Assembly (NCBI RefSeq): GCF_947539375.1
Contig: NZ_OX443569.1
Location: 2,046,001-2,110,000, forward strand
Source of the DNA: Lactobacillus isalae
GTDB taxonomy: Bacteria > Bacillota > Bacilli > Lactobacillales > Lactobacillaceae
DNA length: 64,000 nucleotides
Direction of reading: 5' to 3'
Shown piece after piece: positions 31,458 through 42,782 of the stretch (positions are counted from its first letter, which is position 1; every line of letters starts with the position of its first letter). Made by a program: the position numbers and the translations under genes. The notes beneath the pieces were generated by a model, which searched no databases, was not told the origin of the DNA, and saw only the letters and a list, made by a program, of their open reading frames with translations.

Positions 31458-34400
31458 TTGATCGACGTAAATAAGTTTGAAAGTATGCAAATCGGTTTGG
31501 CTTCTCCAAACAAGATCAGAAGTTGGTCTTATGGTGAAGTTAAAAAGCCAGAAACTATCAACTATCGTACTTTGAAACCAGAAAAAGATGGTTTGTTCGA
31601 TGAAAGAATTTTCGGACCAACTAAAGACTGGTCTTGTGCTTGTGGTAAGTACAAGGGTATTCGCTATCGCGGTATTGTTTGTGATCGATGTGGTGTAGAA
31701 GTAACTTCTGCTAAAGTTAGAAGAGAACGCATGGGCCACATTGAATTGGCTGCACCAGTTTCACATATCTGGTATTTCAAAGGTATTCCATCTCGTATGG
31801 GATTAGTTTTAGATATTTCACCTCGTGCTCTTGAAGAAGTAATTTATTTTGCTGCATATATTGTAATTGACGCAGGTGATACCGATCTTGAAGATAAGCA
31901 ACTTCTTACAGAAGCTGAATATCGTGAAAAGAAAGCAAAATTTGGCAACCGTTTTGAAGCTAAAATGGGAGCTGAAGCTGTAAAGGAACTTCTTGAACAA
32001 GTAGATATTGATAAAGAAGTTCATGACTTAAAAGAAGAATTAAAGACTGCTACTGGTCAAAAGAGAACTCGTGCTATCAGAAGATTAGATATCTTAGATG
32101 CATTTAAGAACTCTGGCAATAAGCCTTCATGGATGGTAATGGATTGTATTCCTGTTATTCCACCTGACTTAAGACCAATGGTTCAGCTTGATGGTGGTCG
32201 TTTCGCTACTTCTGACTTGAACGATTTATATAGACGTGTAATTAACCGTAACAATCGTTTGAAGAGATTATTAGATTTAAATGCACCAAGAATTATCGTT
32301 CAAAATGAAAAACGTATGCTTCAAGAAGCTGTTGATGCATTAATTGATAACGGTAGACGTGGTCGTCCAGTTGTAGGACCAGGTAACCGTCCACTTAAGT
32401 CTCTTTCTCACATGTTAAAAGGTAAGCAAGGACGTTTTCGTCAAAACTTGCTTGGTAAACGTGTCGACTACTCAGGTCGTTCAGTTATCGATGTTTCACC
32501 TAAATTGAAGTTCTATCAATGTGGTGTTCCACGTCCAATGGCTTTAGAGCTATTTAAGCCATTTGTAATGCATGAATTGGTAAAACGTGGTTTAGCATCT
32601 AATATTAAGAATGCTAAGCGTAAGATTGATCGTGAAGACGACGATATCTGGGATATCTTAGAAGATGTAATTAAGGAAAGACCAGTTCTCTTGAACCGTG
32701 CACCTACTCTTCACCGTCTAGGTATTCAAGCATTTGAACCAGTTTTGGTGCCAGGTAAGTCAATTCGTCTTCACCCACTTGCTTGTGAAGCTTACAATGC
32801 TGACTTCGATGGTGACCAGATGGCCATTCACGTTCCATTATCTGATGAAGCTGTAGCAGAATCTCGTTTGCTTATGCTTGCTGCTCACCACATCTTAGCT
32901 CCTAAGGATGGTAAGCCAATCGTTACTCCTTCTCAGGATATTGTTTTGGGTAACTACTGGTTAACTCAAGCAGAACGTGGTCGTGAAGGTGAAGGTATGA
33001 TTTTTGATTCACCAGCTGAAGCAGCTATTGCTTATGCAAATGGTGACATTCACTACCACACTCGTATTGGTTTAGCAGCAGATTCAATGCCTGAAAAGCC
33101 ATGGCCAAAGGGATATGAACATGGTATCTTTGTAACTACTTATGGTAAGTTAGTCTTTAACCAAATTTTCCCTAAGGATTTCTTCTATATTAATGACCCT
33201 ACTCAAGAAAATCTTACTCATCCTGTAGATGAAAGATACTTCTTGCAACCAGGTGAAGATATCCATGAAAAGCTTGATAATATGAAGCTTGGAAAGGCCT
33301 TTAAGAAGGGATTCTTATCAGATTCTATTGCTCAAATTTACAAGGATTACAAGGTTCAGAGAACTTCTGATTTCTTGGATGACTTGAAGGAATTAGGTTA
33401 CACAGTATGTACTACTTCTGGTTTGACTATTGGTGTCGAAGATATTCCTACAATTACTGATAAGGATGATATCGTAGCAGAAGCTCGTAAGAAGGTTGAT
33501 GTAGTTTCTAAGCAATATCGTCGCGGTTTGATCACTGATGAAGAAAGACACGACCGAGTAATTAGCATTTGGAATAATTGTAAAGATATTGTTCAAAACG
33601 AAATTGCTCAAATTCATGCTCCAAGAAACCCAATCACAATCATGGCTGACTCTGGTGCTCGTGGTAACATTTCTAACTTTACTCAACTTGCTGGTATGCG
33701 TGGATTGATGGCTGCTCCTAACGGAGGAATGATGGAAATTCCTGTTACTTCAAACTTCCGTGAAGGGTTATCTGTTTTGGAAATGTTCATGTCTACTCAC
33801 GGTGCCCGTAAAGGTATGACGGATACTGCCTTGAAGACTGCCAACTCAGGTTACTTAACTCGTCGTTTGGTAGACGTAGCGCAAGACGTTATTATTCGTG
33901 AAGAAGATTGTGGTACTGATCGTGGTTTGACTGTTCATGCAATCACTGAAGGTGACGAAATGATTGAACCATTGTTTGATCGTTTAGTTGGTCGCTACAC
34001 TTCTAAGAGTGTTTATGATCCAGAAACTCATGAAGTTATTTGCCCAGCAGATGTCTTGATGGATGAAGATATGGCTCATAAGATTGTTGACGCTGGTGTA
34101 ACAGAAGTAACTATTCGTTCCGTATTTACTTGCAACACTCAACATGGTGTATGTAAGAAGTGTTACGGTATGAACCTTGCTACTGGTGATGATGTTGAAG
34201 TTGGTGAAGCAGTAGGTACTGTTGCTGCTCAATCAATCGGTGAACCTGGTACTCAGTTAACTATGCGTAACTTCCACAACGGTGGTGTTGCCGGTGCTGC
34301 AGATATTACTCAAGGTTTACCTCGTGTTCAAGAATTATTTGAAGCTCGTAACCCTAAGGGACGTGCAACAATTTCTGAAGTAACTGGTGAAATAACTTCA

Positions 34401-35129
34401 ATTGAAGAAGATCCAGCAGAACACACTCGCCAAATTACTGTAAAGGGTCAAACAGATACTCGTACTTATGATGTACCATATACTGCATCTGTAGCAGTTG
34501 CTGAAGGTGACCATGTTGTACGTGGAGATAAATTGACTCTTGGTTCTATCGATCCTAAGGAATTGATTCGTGTACGTGATGCATTGACTACTGAAAAATA
34601 CATTCTAAGCGAAATTCAAAAAGCTTATAGAATGCAGGGTGTAGAAATTGCTGATAAGCACGTTGAAGTTATGGCACGTCAAATGCTTCAAAAAGTTCGT
34701 ATTCTTGACCCAGGTGAAACTGATATCTTACCAGGTGAATTAATGGATATTGGTGAATTTAAGGCAAGAAACCGGGAAGTAATTATTTCTGGTGGTATTC
34801 CTGCAACTGCACAAAGTGTAATTCTTGGTATTACCAAGGCCGCTCTTGAAACTAACAGTTTCTTATCTGCAGCTTCATTCCAGGAAACTACTCGTGTTCT
34901 TACTGATGCTTCTATTCGCGGAAAGAACGATCCATTACTTGGTCTTAAGGAAAATGTTATTATCGGTAAGATTATTCCTGCAGGTACTGGTATGCCAGTT
35001 TACCGTGAAATGGAACCTAAAGCTGATGTTCCTGAAGATGAAAAGAAAAAGTCAGTGTATTCTATAGCTGATATCGAAAAGAAATTAGCTGCAGCTGATG
35101 CGGAAAAAGATAACGGTTCAGCTGACTAA
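31458..35129 (+). CDS. rpoC: DNA-directed RNA polymerase subunit beta'
   Basis: Largest RNA polymerase subunit, 1223 residues. The N-terminal zinc ribbon uses C60, C62, C75 and C78; the catalytic Mg loop NADFDGD is at residues 447-453; a second zinc cluster has [13 protein letters not shown] near 890; and the trigger loop and bridge helix region contain [22 protein letters not shown]. It starts with TTG at 31458 after TAGGAGG, 16 bases after rpoB, so the pair is an operon. It ends in a strong terminator. Confidence 0.97.
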   Translation: MIDVNKFESMQIGLASPNKIRSWSYGEVKKPETINYRTLKPEKDGLFDERIFGPTKDWSCACGKYKGIRYRGIVCDRCGVEVTSAKVRRERMGHIELAAPVSHIWYFKGIPSRMGLVLDISPRALEEVIYFAAYIVIDAGDTDLEDKQLLTEAEYREKKAKFGNRFEAKMGAEAVKELLEQVDIDKEVHDLKEELKTATGQKRTRAIRRLDILDAFKNSGNKPSWMVMDCIPVIPPDLRPMVQLDGGRFATSDLNDLYRRVINRNNRLKRLLDLNAPRIIVQNEKRMLQEAVDALIDNGRRGRPVVGPGNRPLKSLSHMLKGKQGRFRQNLLGKRVDYSGRSVIDVSPKLKFYQCGVPRPMALELFKPFVMHELVKRGLASNIKNAKRKIDREDDDIWDILEDVIKERPVLLNRAPTLHRLGIQAFEPVLVPGKSIRLHPLACEAYNADFDGDQMAIHVPLSDEAVAESRLLMLAAHHILAPKDGKPIVTPSQDIVLGNYWLTQAERGREGEGMIFDSPAEAAIAYANGDIHYHTRIGLAADSMPEKPWPKGYEHGIFVTTYGKLVFNQIFPKDFFYINDPTQENLTHPVDERYFLQPGEDIHEKLDNMKLGKAFKKGFLSDSIAQIYKDYKVQRTSDFLDDLKELGYTVCTTSGLTIGVEDIPTITDKDDIVAEARKKVDVVSKQYRRGLITDEERHDRVISIWNNCKDIVQNEIAQIHAPRNPITIMADSGARGNISNFTQLAGMRGLMAAPNGGMMEIPVTSNFREGLSVLEMFMSTHGARKGMTDTALKTANSGYLTRRLVDVAQDVIIREEDCGTDRGLTVHAITEGDEMIEPLFDRLVGRYTSKSVYDPETHEVICPADVLMDEDMAHKIVDAGVTEVTIRSVFTCNTQHGVCKKCYGMNLATGDDVEVGEAVGTVAAQSIGEPGTQLTMRNFHNGGVAGAADITQGLPRVQELFEARNPKGRATISEVTGEITSIEEDPAEHTRQITVKGQTDTRTYDVPYTASVAVAEGDHVVRGDKLTLGSIDPKELIRVRDALTTEKYILSEIQKAYRMQGVEIADKHVEVMARQMLQKVRILDPGETDILPGELMDIGEFKARNREVIISGGIPATAQSVILGITKAALETNSFLSAASFQETTRVLTDASIRGKNDPLLGLKENVIIGKIIPAGTGMPVYREMEPKADVPEDEKKKSVYSIADIEKKLAAADAEKDNGSAD

Positions 35130-35159
35130 TTGTCCTTTCAAAACTTAAACATTTGTGTT

Positions 35160-35197
35160 AAAAAAGCCTATTTGCGAAAGCAAATAGGCTTTTTTTA
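35160..35197 (+). terminator. Terminator after rpoC
   Basis: Stem AAAAGCCTATTTGC / GCAAATAGGCTTTT with a GAAA tetraloop and a T run. The T tract overlaps the stop codon of the convergent comC gene. Confidence 0.93.
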
Positions 35198-35872
35198 TAC
35201 ATAGTTATAGAAAATAATACTTAGGAAAATAAAAGGTATGAAGGGATACGAGTGCTTATCGCGATCAAATATGTAAATAAGTATTAGAAAAATAGAAGAT
35301 AGTAAGAAAAGATATTCCGCCAGATAGAAATTATAGTAAAACATAAGAATAATAAAAATTATCGTATCTCCATATCCAAATTTCTTTCTTAAATTCATTA
35401 TTAAAAAAATAGAAAGAACAATAAGAATTAAGAACCATTCAAATTCAGCATAGTTTGGAGCATTACCCATCATTTTTAATATTGTAAGGACAAATAAAGG
35501 TATAAGAGGATAGATTGGAAAAGATTGTTCTAGATAATCAAAAATACTGAGGAGAAAAATAAAGGTAATCAGGAAATATGAAGTTAAATCGTGATAGGGA
35601 TCAAGTGGTAAGAAAGCAAACCCACCAATTATTTCACAGTAAAGGGTTTCAGGGGAAATAGGAGTTTGACAGAAAAAACATTTTCCTCGATATTTAATAA
35701 AAGAGAAAATAGGAATCTGATTTATAAGCGTAAGGGGAATTTTACAGCTATCGCAATGAGACTTAGCCGAAATAAAATTTTCTTTTTCAAAGCGCTGAAC
35801 GATTACTAATAAATGTGAGCCTATGATACTTCCGACAGTAAAATTAAGTAGATAAATTAAATATTTTGACAT
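35195..35872 (-). CDS. comC: Prepilin peptidase (type IV leader peptidase, ComC/PilD family)
   Basis: Membrane aspartic protease of 225 residues that cleaves and methylates prepilin-like proteins; in Firmicutes it processes the ComG pseudopilins used for DNA uptake. The cytoplasmic zinc motif CDSC (near 40) and CFFC (near 65) is present. The two catalytic Asp residues fit FDYLEQSFP (near 110) and FGYGD (near 166). Seven or eight hydrophobic segments follow. GGAGG precedes the ATG. It stands alone, convergent with rpoC, with no other competence gene nearby. The short length is normal for the ComC type. Confidence 0.88.
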   Translation of the reverse strand: MSKYLIYLLNFTVGSIIGSHLLVIVQRFEKENFISAKSHCDSCKIPLTLINQIPIFSFIKYRGKCFFCQTPISPETLYCEIIGGFAFLPLDPYHDLTSYFLITFIFLLSIFDYLEQSFPIYPLIPLFVLTILKMMGNAPNYAEFEWFLILIVLSIFLIMNLRKKFGYGDTIIFIILMFYYNFYLAEYLFLLSSIFLILIYIFDRDKHSYPFIPFIFLSIIFYNYV

Positions 35873-35925
35873 AAATTAACCTCCAGTATTTATATACGCA
35901 AAATTAAAAAAGTTTTTTTAAATTG

Positions 35926-35954
35926 TTTACGGAATTAAAAAATCATGTTACACT
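35926..35954 (+). promoter_or_regulatory. Promoter of the rpsL-rpsG-fusA operon
   Basis: -35 TTTACG (35926-35931), 17-bp spacer, -10 TACACT (35949-35954) preceded by TGT. Confidence 0.7.
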
Positions 35955-35960
35955 AGCCAT

Positions 35961-36039
35961 TGTGCTATTAAAAACATGATATCCGTGAGGTCAGAAAAGA
36001 AACTCCCGGATGTGTGAACAATTTTAGGAGGAAATTTTA
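35961..36039 (+). promoter_or_regulatory. Structured leader of the rpsL operon
   Basis: The untranslated leader holds a hairpin ATCCG-T-GAG (35981-35989) / CTC-C-CGGAT (36003-36011) with one mismatch and a purine-rich loop, followed by AGGAGG. It could be an autoregulatory site for S12 or S7; S7 is the known operon repressor in E. coli. No family assignment was possible by eye. Confidence 0.5.
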
Positions 36040-36447
36040 ATGCCAACAATTAACCAATTGGTTAGAAAAGGCCGTCACTCAAAGACGACTAAATCTGATT
36101 CACCAGCTTTAAACTATGCTTACAACAGCATGAAGAAAAAGATGAACTACAACCCAGCACCTCAAATGCGTGGTGTTGCAACTCGTGTAGGTACTATGAC
36201 ACCTAAGAAGCCTAACTCAGCTTTACGTAAGTACGCTCGTGTTCGTCTTTCAAACTTAATCGAAGTTACTGCTTACATCCCTGGTATTGGTCACAACTTG
36301 CAAGAACACTCCGTTGTTTTAATTCGTGGTGGTCGTGTAAAGGACCTTCCTGGTGTTCGTTACCACATCATTCGTGGTGCTTTGGATACTGCAGGTGTTG
36401 ATGGTAGAAAACAAGGCCGTTCTAAGTACGGTGCTAAGAAGGGTTAA
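36040..36447 (+). CDS. rpsL: 30S ribosomal protein S12
   Basis: Decoding-centre protein of 135 residues. The conserved [18 protein letters not shown] block carries the lysine whose change gives streptomycin resistance (wild-type here), and [17 protein letters not shown] is the second conserved block. AGGAGG precedes the ATG. First gene of the str operon. Confidence 0.98.
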   Translation: MPTINQLVRKGRHSKTTKSDSPALNYAYNSMKKKMNYNPAPQMRGVATRVGTMTPKKPNSALRKYARVRLSNLIEVTAYIPGIGHNLQEHSVVLIRGGRVKDLPGVRYHIIRGALDTAGVDGRKQGRSKYGAKKG

Positions 36448-36470
36448 ACAGTTAATAGGAGGGACTACTA

Positions 36471-36941
36471 ATGCCTAGAAAAGGTAATATTGCTAAGAGA
36501 GATGTTTTAGCAGATCCAGTTTACAACTCTAAATTGGTTACTAAGTTAATTAACCACTTAATGATTGATGGTAAGAAGGCAAAGGCATCTTCAATTCTTT
36601 ACGATGCTTTTGGTATCATTCAAGATAAGACTGGTAAAGAACCAGTTGAAGTTTTTGAAGAAGCAATGAACAATGTTATGCCAGTTTTGGAAGTTAAGGC
36701 TCGCCGTATCGGTGGTTCTAACTACCAAATCCCAGTTGAAGTTCGCCCAGAAAGAAGAACTACTCTTGGCTTAAGATGGCTTGTTTCTTACGCTCGTTTA
36801 CGTAATGAACATACTATGGATGAACGTCTTGCAAATGAAATCATGGATGCTGCTAACAATACTGGTTCAGCAGTTAAGAAACGTGAAGACGTCCACAGAA
36901 TGGCAGAAGCAAACCGTGCATTTGCTCACTACCGCTTCTAA
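36471..36941 (+). CDS. rpsG: 30S ribosomal protein S7
   Basis: Primary binder of the 16S rRNA 3' domain, 156 residues. It shows [20 protein letters not shown] at the N-terminus and [19 protein letters not shown] in the middle. It lies 23 bases after rpsL with TAGGAGGG as binding site. In E. coli this protein represses its own operon. Confidence 0.98.
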   Translation: MPRKGNIAKRDVLADPVYNSKLVTKLINHLMIDGKKAKASSILYDAFGIIQDKTGKEPVEVFEEAMNNVMPVLEVKARRIGGSNYQIPVEVRPERRTTLGLRWLVSYARLRNEHTMDERLANEIMDAANNTGSAVKKREDVHRMAEANRAFAHYRF

Positions 36942-36970
36942 TCGTTAGTTTGTAAAAGGAGATTAATCTT

Positions 36971-39067
36971 ATGGCTAACAAACGTGAATTCCCTTTGGAT
37001 AAGACACGTAACATTGGTATCATGGCCCACATCGATGCCGGTAAAACTACTACTACTGAACGTATTTTGTACTATACTGGTAAGATCCACAAAATTGGTG
37101 AAACTCACGAAGGTGACTCACAAATGGACTGGATGGATGAAGAAAAGGAACGTGGTATCACTATTACTTCCGCAGCTACTACTGCTCAATGGAAGGATTA
37201 CAGAATTAACATTATCGATACCCCAGGACACGTTGACTTTACTATCGAAGTAGAACGTTCCCTTCGTGTTCTTGATGGTGCCGTAACTGTTCTTGATGCT
37301 CAAGCTGGTGTTGAACCACAAACTGAAAATGTTTGGCGTCAAGCTGAAACTTACGGTGTTCCTCGTATCGTTTTCGTTAACAAGATGGACAAGATTGGTG
37401 CTGACTTTGACAAGTCTGTTAAGTCATTGCATGAACGTTTGAACGCAAACGCTCAAGCTGTTCAAATGCCTATTGGTTCAGCTGATACCTTTGAAGGTGT
37501 TATTGACTTGATTAACATGGTAGCTGATGTTTACGATGAAGATAAACTTGGTTCAAAATGGGATACTATTCCTGTTCCCGATGAATACAAGGAAGAAGCT
37601 TTAAAGCGTCGTAACGAATTAATTGAAGCTGTTGCCGATGTTGATGATGGCATTATGGACAAGTACCTTGGTGGTGAAGAAATTTCTAATGACGAATTAA
37701 AGGCAGCTATCCGTAAAGCTACTTTGAACTTAGAATTCTTCCCAGTTTACGCTGGTTCAGCATTTAAGAACAAGGGTGTTCAAATGATGCTTGATGGTGT
37801 TATTGATTACTTACCATCACCACTTGACGTAAAACCTTATGTTGCTCATGATCCTAAGACTGGTGATGAAGTTGAACTTATGGCTGATGATAAGAAGCCA
37901 TTTGCAGCTTTAGCATTTAAGATTGCTACTGACCCATTTGTTGGTCGTTTAACTTTCATCCGTGTTTACACTGGTTCACTTCAATCTGGTTCTTACGTAT
38001 TGAATGCATCAAAGAATGCGCGTGAACGTGTTGGTCGTTTGCTTCAAATGCACGCTAACTCAAGAACTGAAATCCCTGAAGTATTCTCAGGTGATATCGC
38101 TGGTGCTATTGGTTTGAAGAACACTACTACTGGTGATTCTTTAACTGATCCAGATCACCCACTTATTTTGGAAAGCTTACAAGTTCCAGATCCAGTTATC
38201 CAAGTATCTGTTGAACCGAAGTCAAAGGCTGACCGTGATAAGATGGATGTTGCTTTACAAAAGCTTACTGAAGAAGACCCAACTTTCCGTGCAGAAACTA
38301 ACCCAGAAACTGGTCAAACTTTGATTTCTGGTATGGGTGAATTGCACTTGGATATCATGGTTGAACGTATGAAGCGTGAATTTAACGTTGAAGCAACTAT
38401 TGGTGAACCTCAAGTTGCTTACCGTGAAACTTTCACTAAGGAAGCTAAAGCACAAGGTAAGTTTGTTCGTCAATCCGGTGGTAAAGGTCAATATGGTGAT
38501 GTTTGGATTGAATTTACTCCAAACGAAGAAGGTAAAGGTTACGAATTCGAAGACGCTATCGTTGGTGGTGTTGTTCCTCGTGAATTTATTCCTTCAGTTG
38601 ACCAAGGTTTACAAGAAGCTATGAAGAATGGTGTTCTTGCAGGTTACCCATTAATTGATGTTAAGGCTAAGTTATACGATGGTAGTTATCACGAAGTCGA
38701 CTCATCAGAAGCTGCCTTCAAGGTTGCTGCTTCTCTTGCTTTGAGAAACGCTGCTTCTAAGGCTGGTGCAGTTATCCTTGAACCTATCATGAAAGTTCAA
38801 GTAACTACTCCAGAAGAATACTTGGGTGATGTAATGGGATCAATTACTGCACGTCGTGGTTCTATGGAAGGTATGGAAGATAGAGCTGGTGCTAAGGTAA
38901 TTAACTCATTCGTTCCACTTTCAGAAATGTTTGGTTACGCAACTACTTTGCGTTCATCAACTCAAGGTCGTGGTACATTTACAATGGTATTTGACCACTA
39001 CTCACCAACTCCTAAGTCTATTCAAGCTGAAATCATCAAAAAACGTGGTGGAGAAGACGCTGAATAA
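36971..39067 (+). CDS. fusA: Elongation factor G
   Basis: GTPase of 698 residues that drives ribosomal translocation and, with RRF, recycling. G-domain motifs: AHIDAGKTT near residue 18, the RGIT switch near 60, DTPGHVDF near 83 and NKMD near 137. Domains II to V follow, with YSPTPKSIQ at the C-terminus. It starts 29 bases after rpsG. tuf does not follow; the S10 cluster begins about 270 bases later from its own promoter. Confidence 0.98.
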   Translation: MANKREFPLDKTRNIGIMAHIDAGKTTTTERILYYTGKIHKIGETHEGDSQMDWMDEEKERGITITSAATTAQWKDYRINIIDTPGHVDFTIEVERSLRVLDGAVTVLDAQAGVEPQTENVWRQAETYGVPRIVFVNKMDKIGADFDKSVKSLHERLNANAQAVQMPIGSADTFEGVIDLINMVADVYDEDKLGSKWDTIPVPDEYKEEALKRRNELIEAVADVDDGIMDKYLGGEEISNDELKAAIRKATLNLEFFPVYAGSAFKNKGVQMMLDGVIDYLPSPLDVKPYVAHDPKTGDEVELMADDKKPFAALAFKIATDPFVGRLTFIRVYTGSLQSGSYVLNASKNARERVGRLLQMHANSRTEIPEVFSGDIAGAIGLKNTTTGDSLTDPDHPLILESLQVPDPVIQVSVEPKSKADRDKMDVALQKLTEEDPTFRAETNPETGQTLISGMGELHLDIMVERMKREFNVEATIGEPQVAYRETFTKEAKAQGKFVRQSGGKGQYGDVWIEFTPNEEGKGYEFEDAIVGGVVPREFIPSVDQGLQEAMKNGVLAGYPLIDVKAKLYDGSYHEVDSSEAAFKVAASLALRNAASKAGAVILEPIMKVQVTTPEEYLGDVMGSITARRGSMEGMEDRAGAKVINSFVPLSEMFGYATTLRSSTQGRGTFTMVFDHYSPTPKSIQAEIIKKRGGEDAE

Positions 39068-39086
39068 TTTATAAATAGAGAGTTTG

Positions 39087-39118
39087 AAAAAGAGATATCA
39101 AATGATATCTCTTTTTTT
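39087..39118 (+). terminator. Terminator after fusA
   Basis: Perfect 13-bp stem AAAAAGAGATATC / GATATCTCTTTTT with loop AAAT and a T run. Confidence 0.93.
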
Positions 39119-39150
39119 GCATAAAAAATAAAATAAAATGCTGAGAAAGC

Positions 39151-39179
39151 TTGCTATTTAAGGAAAGACACAGTACAAT
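39151..39179 (+). promoter_or_regulatory. Promoter of the S10 ribosomal operon
   Basis: -35 TTGCTA (39151-39156), 17-bp spacer, -10 TACAAT (39174-39179). Start of transcription near 39186. Confidence 0.8.
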
Positions 39180-39185
39180 AGTAAA

Positions 39186-39336
39186 CGTGCGAAAATATTG
39201 GAGGGGCATACCCCGCGCACAAAAGCAATGCTTTGACGCAAAAGGTTGCGGCACACCAGGCTGCATTGCCACAGAGGTGAGTCGGTAATTTTTGCCGAGC
39301 TAGTCATCTTTTAAAGAAGACGAAGGAGGTTATTAG
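39186..39336 (+). promoter_or_regulatory. Structured leader of the S10 operon
   Basis: A 150-base untranslated leader with several stems: GTGCG (39187-39191) / CGCAC (39216-39220) enclosing GGGG-CATA-CCCC; GCAATGC (39225-39231) / GCATTGC (39263-39269) enclosing CGCAA / TTGCG; and CGGTAA / TTGCCG (39283-39297). GAAGGAGG then precedes rpsJ. It is GC-richer than its surroundings. Such a leader suggests ribosomal-protein autoregulation (L4 is the repressor of this operon in E. coli), but the structure is not that of E. coli and the ligand is inferred. Confidence 0.7.
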
Positions 39337-39645
39337 ATGGCAAGTCAACAAATTCGTATTAGATTAAAGTCATACGAACATGGTATTCTCGATGAATCAG
39401 CTGCGAAGATCGTAGCTACTGCTGAAAGAACAGGAGCACAAATTTCTGGTCCTGTTCCACTACCTACGGAAAGAACTTTATTCACTGTTTTACGTTCACC
39501 ACACAAGAACAAAGATTCACGTGAACAATTTGAAATCCGTACACACAAGCGTTTAATTGATATTTTGAATCCAACACCTAAGACTGTTGATTCATTAATG
39601 AAGCTTGATTTACCAAGCGGCGTTGATATCGAGATTAAATTATAA
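39337..39645 (+). CDS. rpsJ: 30S ribosomal protein S10
   Basis: A 102-residue protein of the 30S head, also the transcription partner of NusB (NusE). Conserved [20 protein letters not shown] and [21 protein letters not shown] are present. GAAGGAGG lies 8 bases before the ATG. First gene of the long ribosomal cluster. Confidence 0.98.
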   Translation: MASQQIRIRLKSYEHGILDESAAKIVATAERTGAQISGPVPLPTERTLFTVLRSPHKNKDSREQFEIRTHKRLIDILNPTPKTVDSLMKLDLPSGVDIEIKL

Positions 39646-39671
39646 TTTAAAACATATATGGAGGTGTAATC

Positions 39672-40301
39672 ATGACCAAAGGAATCTTAGGAAGAAAGGT
39701 CGGTATGACTCAAATCTTCACTAAAAATGGTATCTTGGTTCCTGTAACTGTTATTGAAGCAACCCCTAACGTTGTTTTACAAGTTAAAACTAACGAATCA
39801 GACGGTTACGAAGCAGTTCAAGTAGGTTACCAAGATATGCGTGAAGTATTGAGCAACAAACCTGCCAAAGGTCATGCTGCAAAAGCAAAGACTTCACCTA
39901 AGCGCTTCATTCGGGAAATCCGCGATGTCGAGCTTAAGGATTACGAAGTCGGCTCAGAAATCACGGTGGACTCATTTAGTGAAGGTGACGTAGTTGACGT
40001 TACTGGAACTACAAGAGGTCATGGTACTCAAGGTAACATCAAGCGTTGGGGCCAATCAAGAGGTCCAGAAACCCACGGTTCTAGATATCACAGAATCCCA
40101 GGTTCAATGGGTTCGATCATTAACCGTGTACCTAAGGGTAAGAAGTTACCTGGTCACATGGGTGGCAAGAAAGTTACCGTACAAAACTTAGTAATCGAAA
40201 AAGTTGTACCTGAAAAGAACGTACTTTTAATCAAGGGTAATGTTCCAGGTGCAAAGAACTCATTAATTTTTGTAAAATCTGCTGCTAAAGCTGCTAAATA
40301 G
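39672..40301 (+). CDS. rplC: 50S ribosomal protein L3
   Basis: A 209-residue protein that reaches the peptidyl transferase centre. It begins [16 protein letters not shown] and has the central loop [20 protein letters not shown] near residue 125. GGAGGTG precedes the ATG. Confidence 0.98.
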   Translation: MTKGILGRKVGMTQIFTKNGILVPVTVIEATPNVVLQVKTNESDGYEAVQVGYQDMREVLSNKPAKGHAAKAKTSPKRFIREIRDVELKDYEVGSEITVDSFSEGDVVDVTGTTRGHGTQGNIKRWGQSRGPETHGSRYHRIPGSMGSIINRVPKGKKLPGHMGGKKVTVQNLVIEKVVPEKNVLLIKGNVPGAKNSLIFVKSAAKAAK

Positions 40302-40315
40302 GAAGGAGGACTATA

Positions 40316-40933
40316 ATGGCTAATTTAGAAATTATCGATCAAAAAGGTAAGTCTGCAGGTAATGTGGATTTAAATGAAGAAATCTTCGGTATTGAACCTA
40401 ATGAAAGTGTTGTTTTTGATGCTATCATTAGACAAAGAGCTGGTAAGCGTCAAGGTACTTCTGCTGTAAAGAATAGATCAGCTGTTCGTGGCGGTGGTAA
40501 GAAGCCTTGGAGACAAAAAGGTACTGGTCGTGCTCGTCAAGGTTCTATTAGAGCTCCACAATGGCGTGGTGGTGGTACTGTATTTGGCCCAACTCCTCGT
40601 TCATACAAGATGGATATGCCTCGTAAAGCACGTCGTTTAGCTATGAAGTCAGTTCTTTCCCAAAAAGTTGCTGACAAAGATTTAATCATTCTTGATCAAT
40701 TAACTTTAGAAGCACCTAAGACTAAAGAATTAAAGGCTATCTTAGATAATGCTAATGTTTCTGGTAAGGTTTTAGTTGTGTCTGATGATAAGAATGTTCA
40801 ATTATCAGGTAAGAACCTTCCAAAAGTGAAAGTTGTACCTGTTAATGGCTTAAATGTTGTTGATGCGGTTGACTACCAAAAACTTGTATTAACTCAAGAC
40901 GCTATTAAGAGAATTGAGGAGGTTTTGGCATAA
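40316..40933 (+). CDS. rplD: 50S ribosomal protein L4
   Basis: A 205-residue protein lining the exit tunnel. The extended loop [20 protein letters not shown] near residues 60-85 is the macrolide-sensitive tip, and looks wild-type. In E. coli this protein represses the S10 operon. It starts 14 bases after rplC behind GGAAGGAGG, and its stop overlaps the rplW start by one base. Confidence 0.98.
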   Translation: MANLEIIDQKGKSAGNVDLNEEIFGIEPNESVVFDAIIRQRAGKRQGTSAVKNRSAVRGGGKKPWRQKGTGRARQGSIRAPQWRGGGTVFGPTPRSYKMDMPRKARRLAMKSVLSQKVADKDLIILDQLTLEAPKTKELKAILDNANVSGKVLVVSDDKNVQLSGKNLPKVKVVPVNGLNVVDAVDYQKLVLTQDAIKRIEEVLA

Positions 40934-41229
40934 TGGATGCACGTGATATCATCTTACGGCCTGTAGTTACCGAAAAATCCATGAACTTAATGGATGATAA
41001 GAAGTATACTTTTGATGTGCTTGTATCAGCTACCAAGACTCAAGTTCGTAATGCAATTGAAGAAATTTTTGATGTAAAAGTTAAGAATGTTAACATTATG
41101 AACGTTCGCGGTAAAGAAAAGAGAGTTGGTCGTTACACTGGTAAGACTGCTCGCCGTAGAAAAGCAATCGTTACTTTAACTGAAGATTCTAATGACATTA
41201 AGATCTTCAATGATAATAAAGAAAATTAG
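40933..41229 (+). CDS. rplW: 50S ribosomal protein L23
   Basis: A 98-residue protein at the tunnel exit, the docking site for trigger factor and SRP. It begins [20 protein letters not shown], the family signature. It overlaps rplD by one base and uses GAGGAGG within it. Confidence 0.97.
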   Translation: MDARDIILRPVVTEKSMNLMDDKKYTFDVLVSATKTQVRNAIEEIFDVKVKNVNIMNVRGKEKRVGRYTGKTARRRKAIVTLTEDSNDIKIFNDNKEN

Positions 41230-41248
41230 TAAATAGGAGGTCAGTCAA

Positions 41249-42085
41249 TTGGCAATTATCAAATATAAGCCAACTACAAACGGCAGACGTAATATGACTT
41301 CTTCCGACTTTGCTGAAATTACCAAGAAAAAGCCTGAAAAGACTTTACTTGAATCTCAAAGTCATACTGCTGGTCGTAACTCATACGGTCATATTACTGT
41401 TAGACACCGTGGTGGTGGTCATAAACAAAAATACCGTATCATTGACTTCAAGCGTAACAAGGATGATGTAAAAGCAGTTGTTAAGGCTATTGAATATGAT
41501 CCAAATAGAACTGCTAACATCGCTCTTCTTCACTACACTGATGGTATTAAGGCTTACATCTTAGCACCTAAAGGTTTAGAAGTTGGTACTGTTGTTGAAT
41601 CTGGTCCAAATGCTGATATCAAACCAGGTAATGCATTACCATTATCTGCTATTCCAGCTGGTACTGAAATTCACAATATCGAATTGAAGCCTGGTAAAGG
41701 TGGTCAATTAGTAAGAAGTGCTGGTACTGTTGCCCAAGTTCTTGGTAATGACGGTAAGTACACTTTAGTTAGACTTCAAAGTGGTGAAGTTCGTAGAATT
41801 TTATCAACTTGCCGTGCTACTATCGGTTCTGTTGGTAATGAACAACACTCATTAATTCAATTAGGTAAAGCTGGTCGTAAGCGTTGGTTGGGTAAACGTC
41901 CACAATCTCGTGGTTCCGTAATGAACCCTAACGATCACCCACATGGTGGTGGTGAAGGTAAGGCTCCAGTTGGTCGTCCACAACCTATGACTCCATGGGG
42001 TAAGAAGTCTCGTGGTATTAAGACTAGAAACTCTAAGGCTAGAAGTGAAAAACTTATTATTCGTCACCGTAAAGGTAACAAATAA
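41249..42085 (+). CDS. rplB: 50S ribosomal protein L2
   Basis: A 278-residue rRNA-binding protein needed for subunit association and peptidyl transfer. The [17 protein letters not shown] block near 225-240 contains the conserved histidine. It starts with TTG at 41249, after TAGGAGG. Confidence 0.97.
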   Translation: MAIIKYKPTTNGRRNMTSSDFAEITKKKPEKTLLESQSHTAGRNSYGHITVRHRGGGHKQKYRIIDFKRNKDDVKAVVKAIEYDPNRTANIALLHYTDGIKAYILAPKGLEVGTVVESGPNADIKPGNALPLSAIPAGTEIHNIELKPGKGGQLVRSAGTVAQVLGNDGKYTLVRLQSGEVRRILSTCRATIGSVGNEQHSLIQLGKAGRKRWLGKRPQSRGSVMNPNDHPHGGGEGKAPVGRPQPMTPWGKKSRGIKTRNSKARSEKLIIRHRKGNK

Positions 42086-42106
42086 TTAAACGAAGGAGGT
42101 TAATTA

Positions 42107-42394
42107 ATGAGCCGTAGTATTAAAAAAGGTCCTTTTGCTGATGCAAGCCTTTTAAAGAAGATCGAAGCCCAAGAAGGTTCCGAAAAGAAGCAAGTAATTA
42201 AAACATGGTCTCGTCGTTCAACTATTTTCCCTTCCTTTGTTGGTTTCACAATAGCTGTTTACGATGGTAGAAAACATGTGCCAGTATACATTACTGAAGA
42301 TATGGTTGGTCATAAGTTAGGTGAATTCGTACCTACTAGAACTTTCCGCGGTCACAAGGTCGCTGATAAGGCCACTACTACAGTAGGTAAATAA
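42107..42394 (+). CDS. rpsS: 30S ribosomal protein S19
   Basis: A 95-residue protein of the 30S head. It begins [20 protein letters not shown] and ends with [17 protein letters not shown], both family hallmarks. GAAGGAGG precedes the ATG. Confidence 0.98.
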   Translation: MSRSIKKGPFADASLLKKIEAQEGSEKKQVIKTWSRRSTIFPSFVGFTIAVYDGRKHVPVYITEDMVGHKLGEFVPTRTFRGHKVADKATTTVGK

Positions 42395-42414
42395 TAGGAA
42401 GGAGAGACATCTAA

Positions 42415-42768
42415 ATGGCAGAACAAATTAGTTCAGCTAAAGCTGAAGCAAGAACAGTTCGCATCGCTCCTAGAAAAGCCCGTTTGGTAGTAGACCTTAT
42501 TCGTGGAAAGAGTGTTGCTGAAGCTCTCGCAATCTTACAATTTACGCCAAGAGCTGCTTCCCCAATCGTTGAAAAAGTATTGAAGTCAGCTATTGCAAAT
42601 GCTGAACACAACTACGATCTTGAAAGTGCAAATCTTTACGTATCAGAAGCATACGTTAACGAAGGTGCAACTTTAAAGAGATTCCGTCCACGTGCTAAGG
42701 GTATGGCTTCTCCAATTAACAAGAGAACTAGCCACGTAGTAGTTGTAGTATCTGAGAAGAACGATTAA
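42415..42768 (+). CDS. rplV: 50S ribosomal protein L22
   Basis: A 117-residue protein whose long hairpin lines the exit tunnel. Conserved [18 protein letters not shown] and the hairpin [20 protein letters not shown] are visible. GGAAGGAG lies upstream. Confidence 0.98.
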   Translation: MAEQISSAKAEARTVRIAPRKARLVVDLIRGKSVAEALAILQFTPRAASPIVEKVLKSAIANAEHNYDLESANLYVSEAYVNEGATLKRFRPRAKGMASPINKRTSHVVVVVSEKND

Positions 42769-42782
42769 GGGAGGTAAATTTA

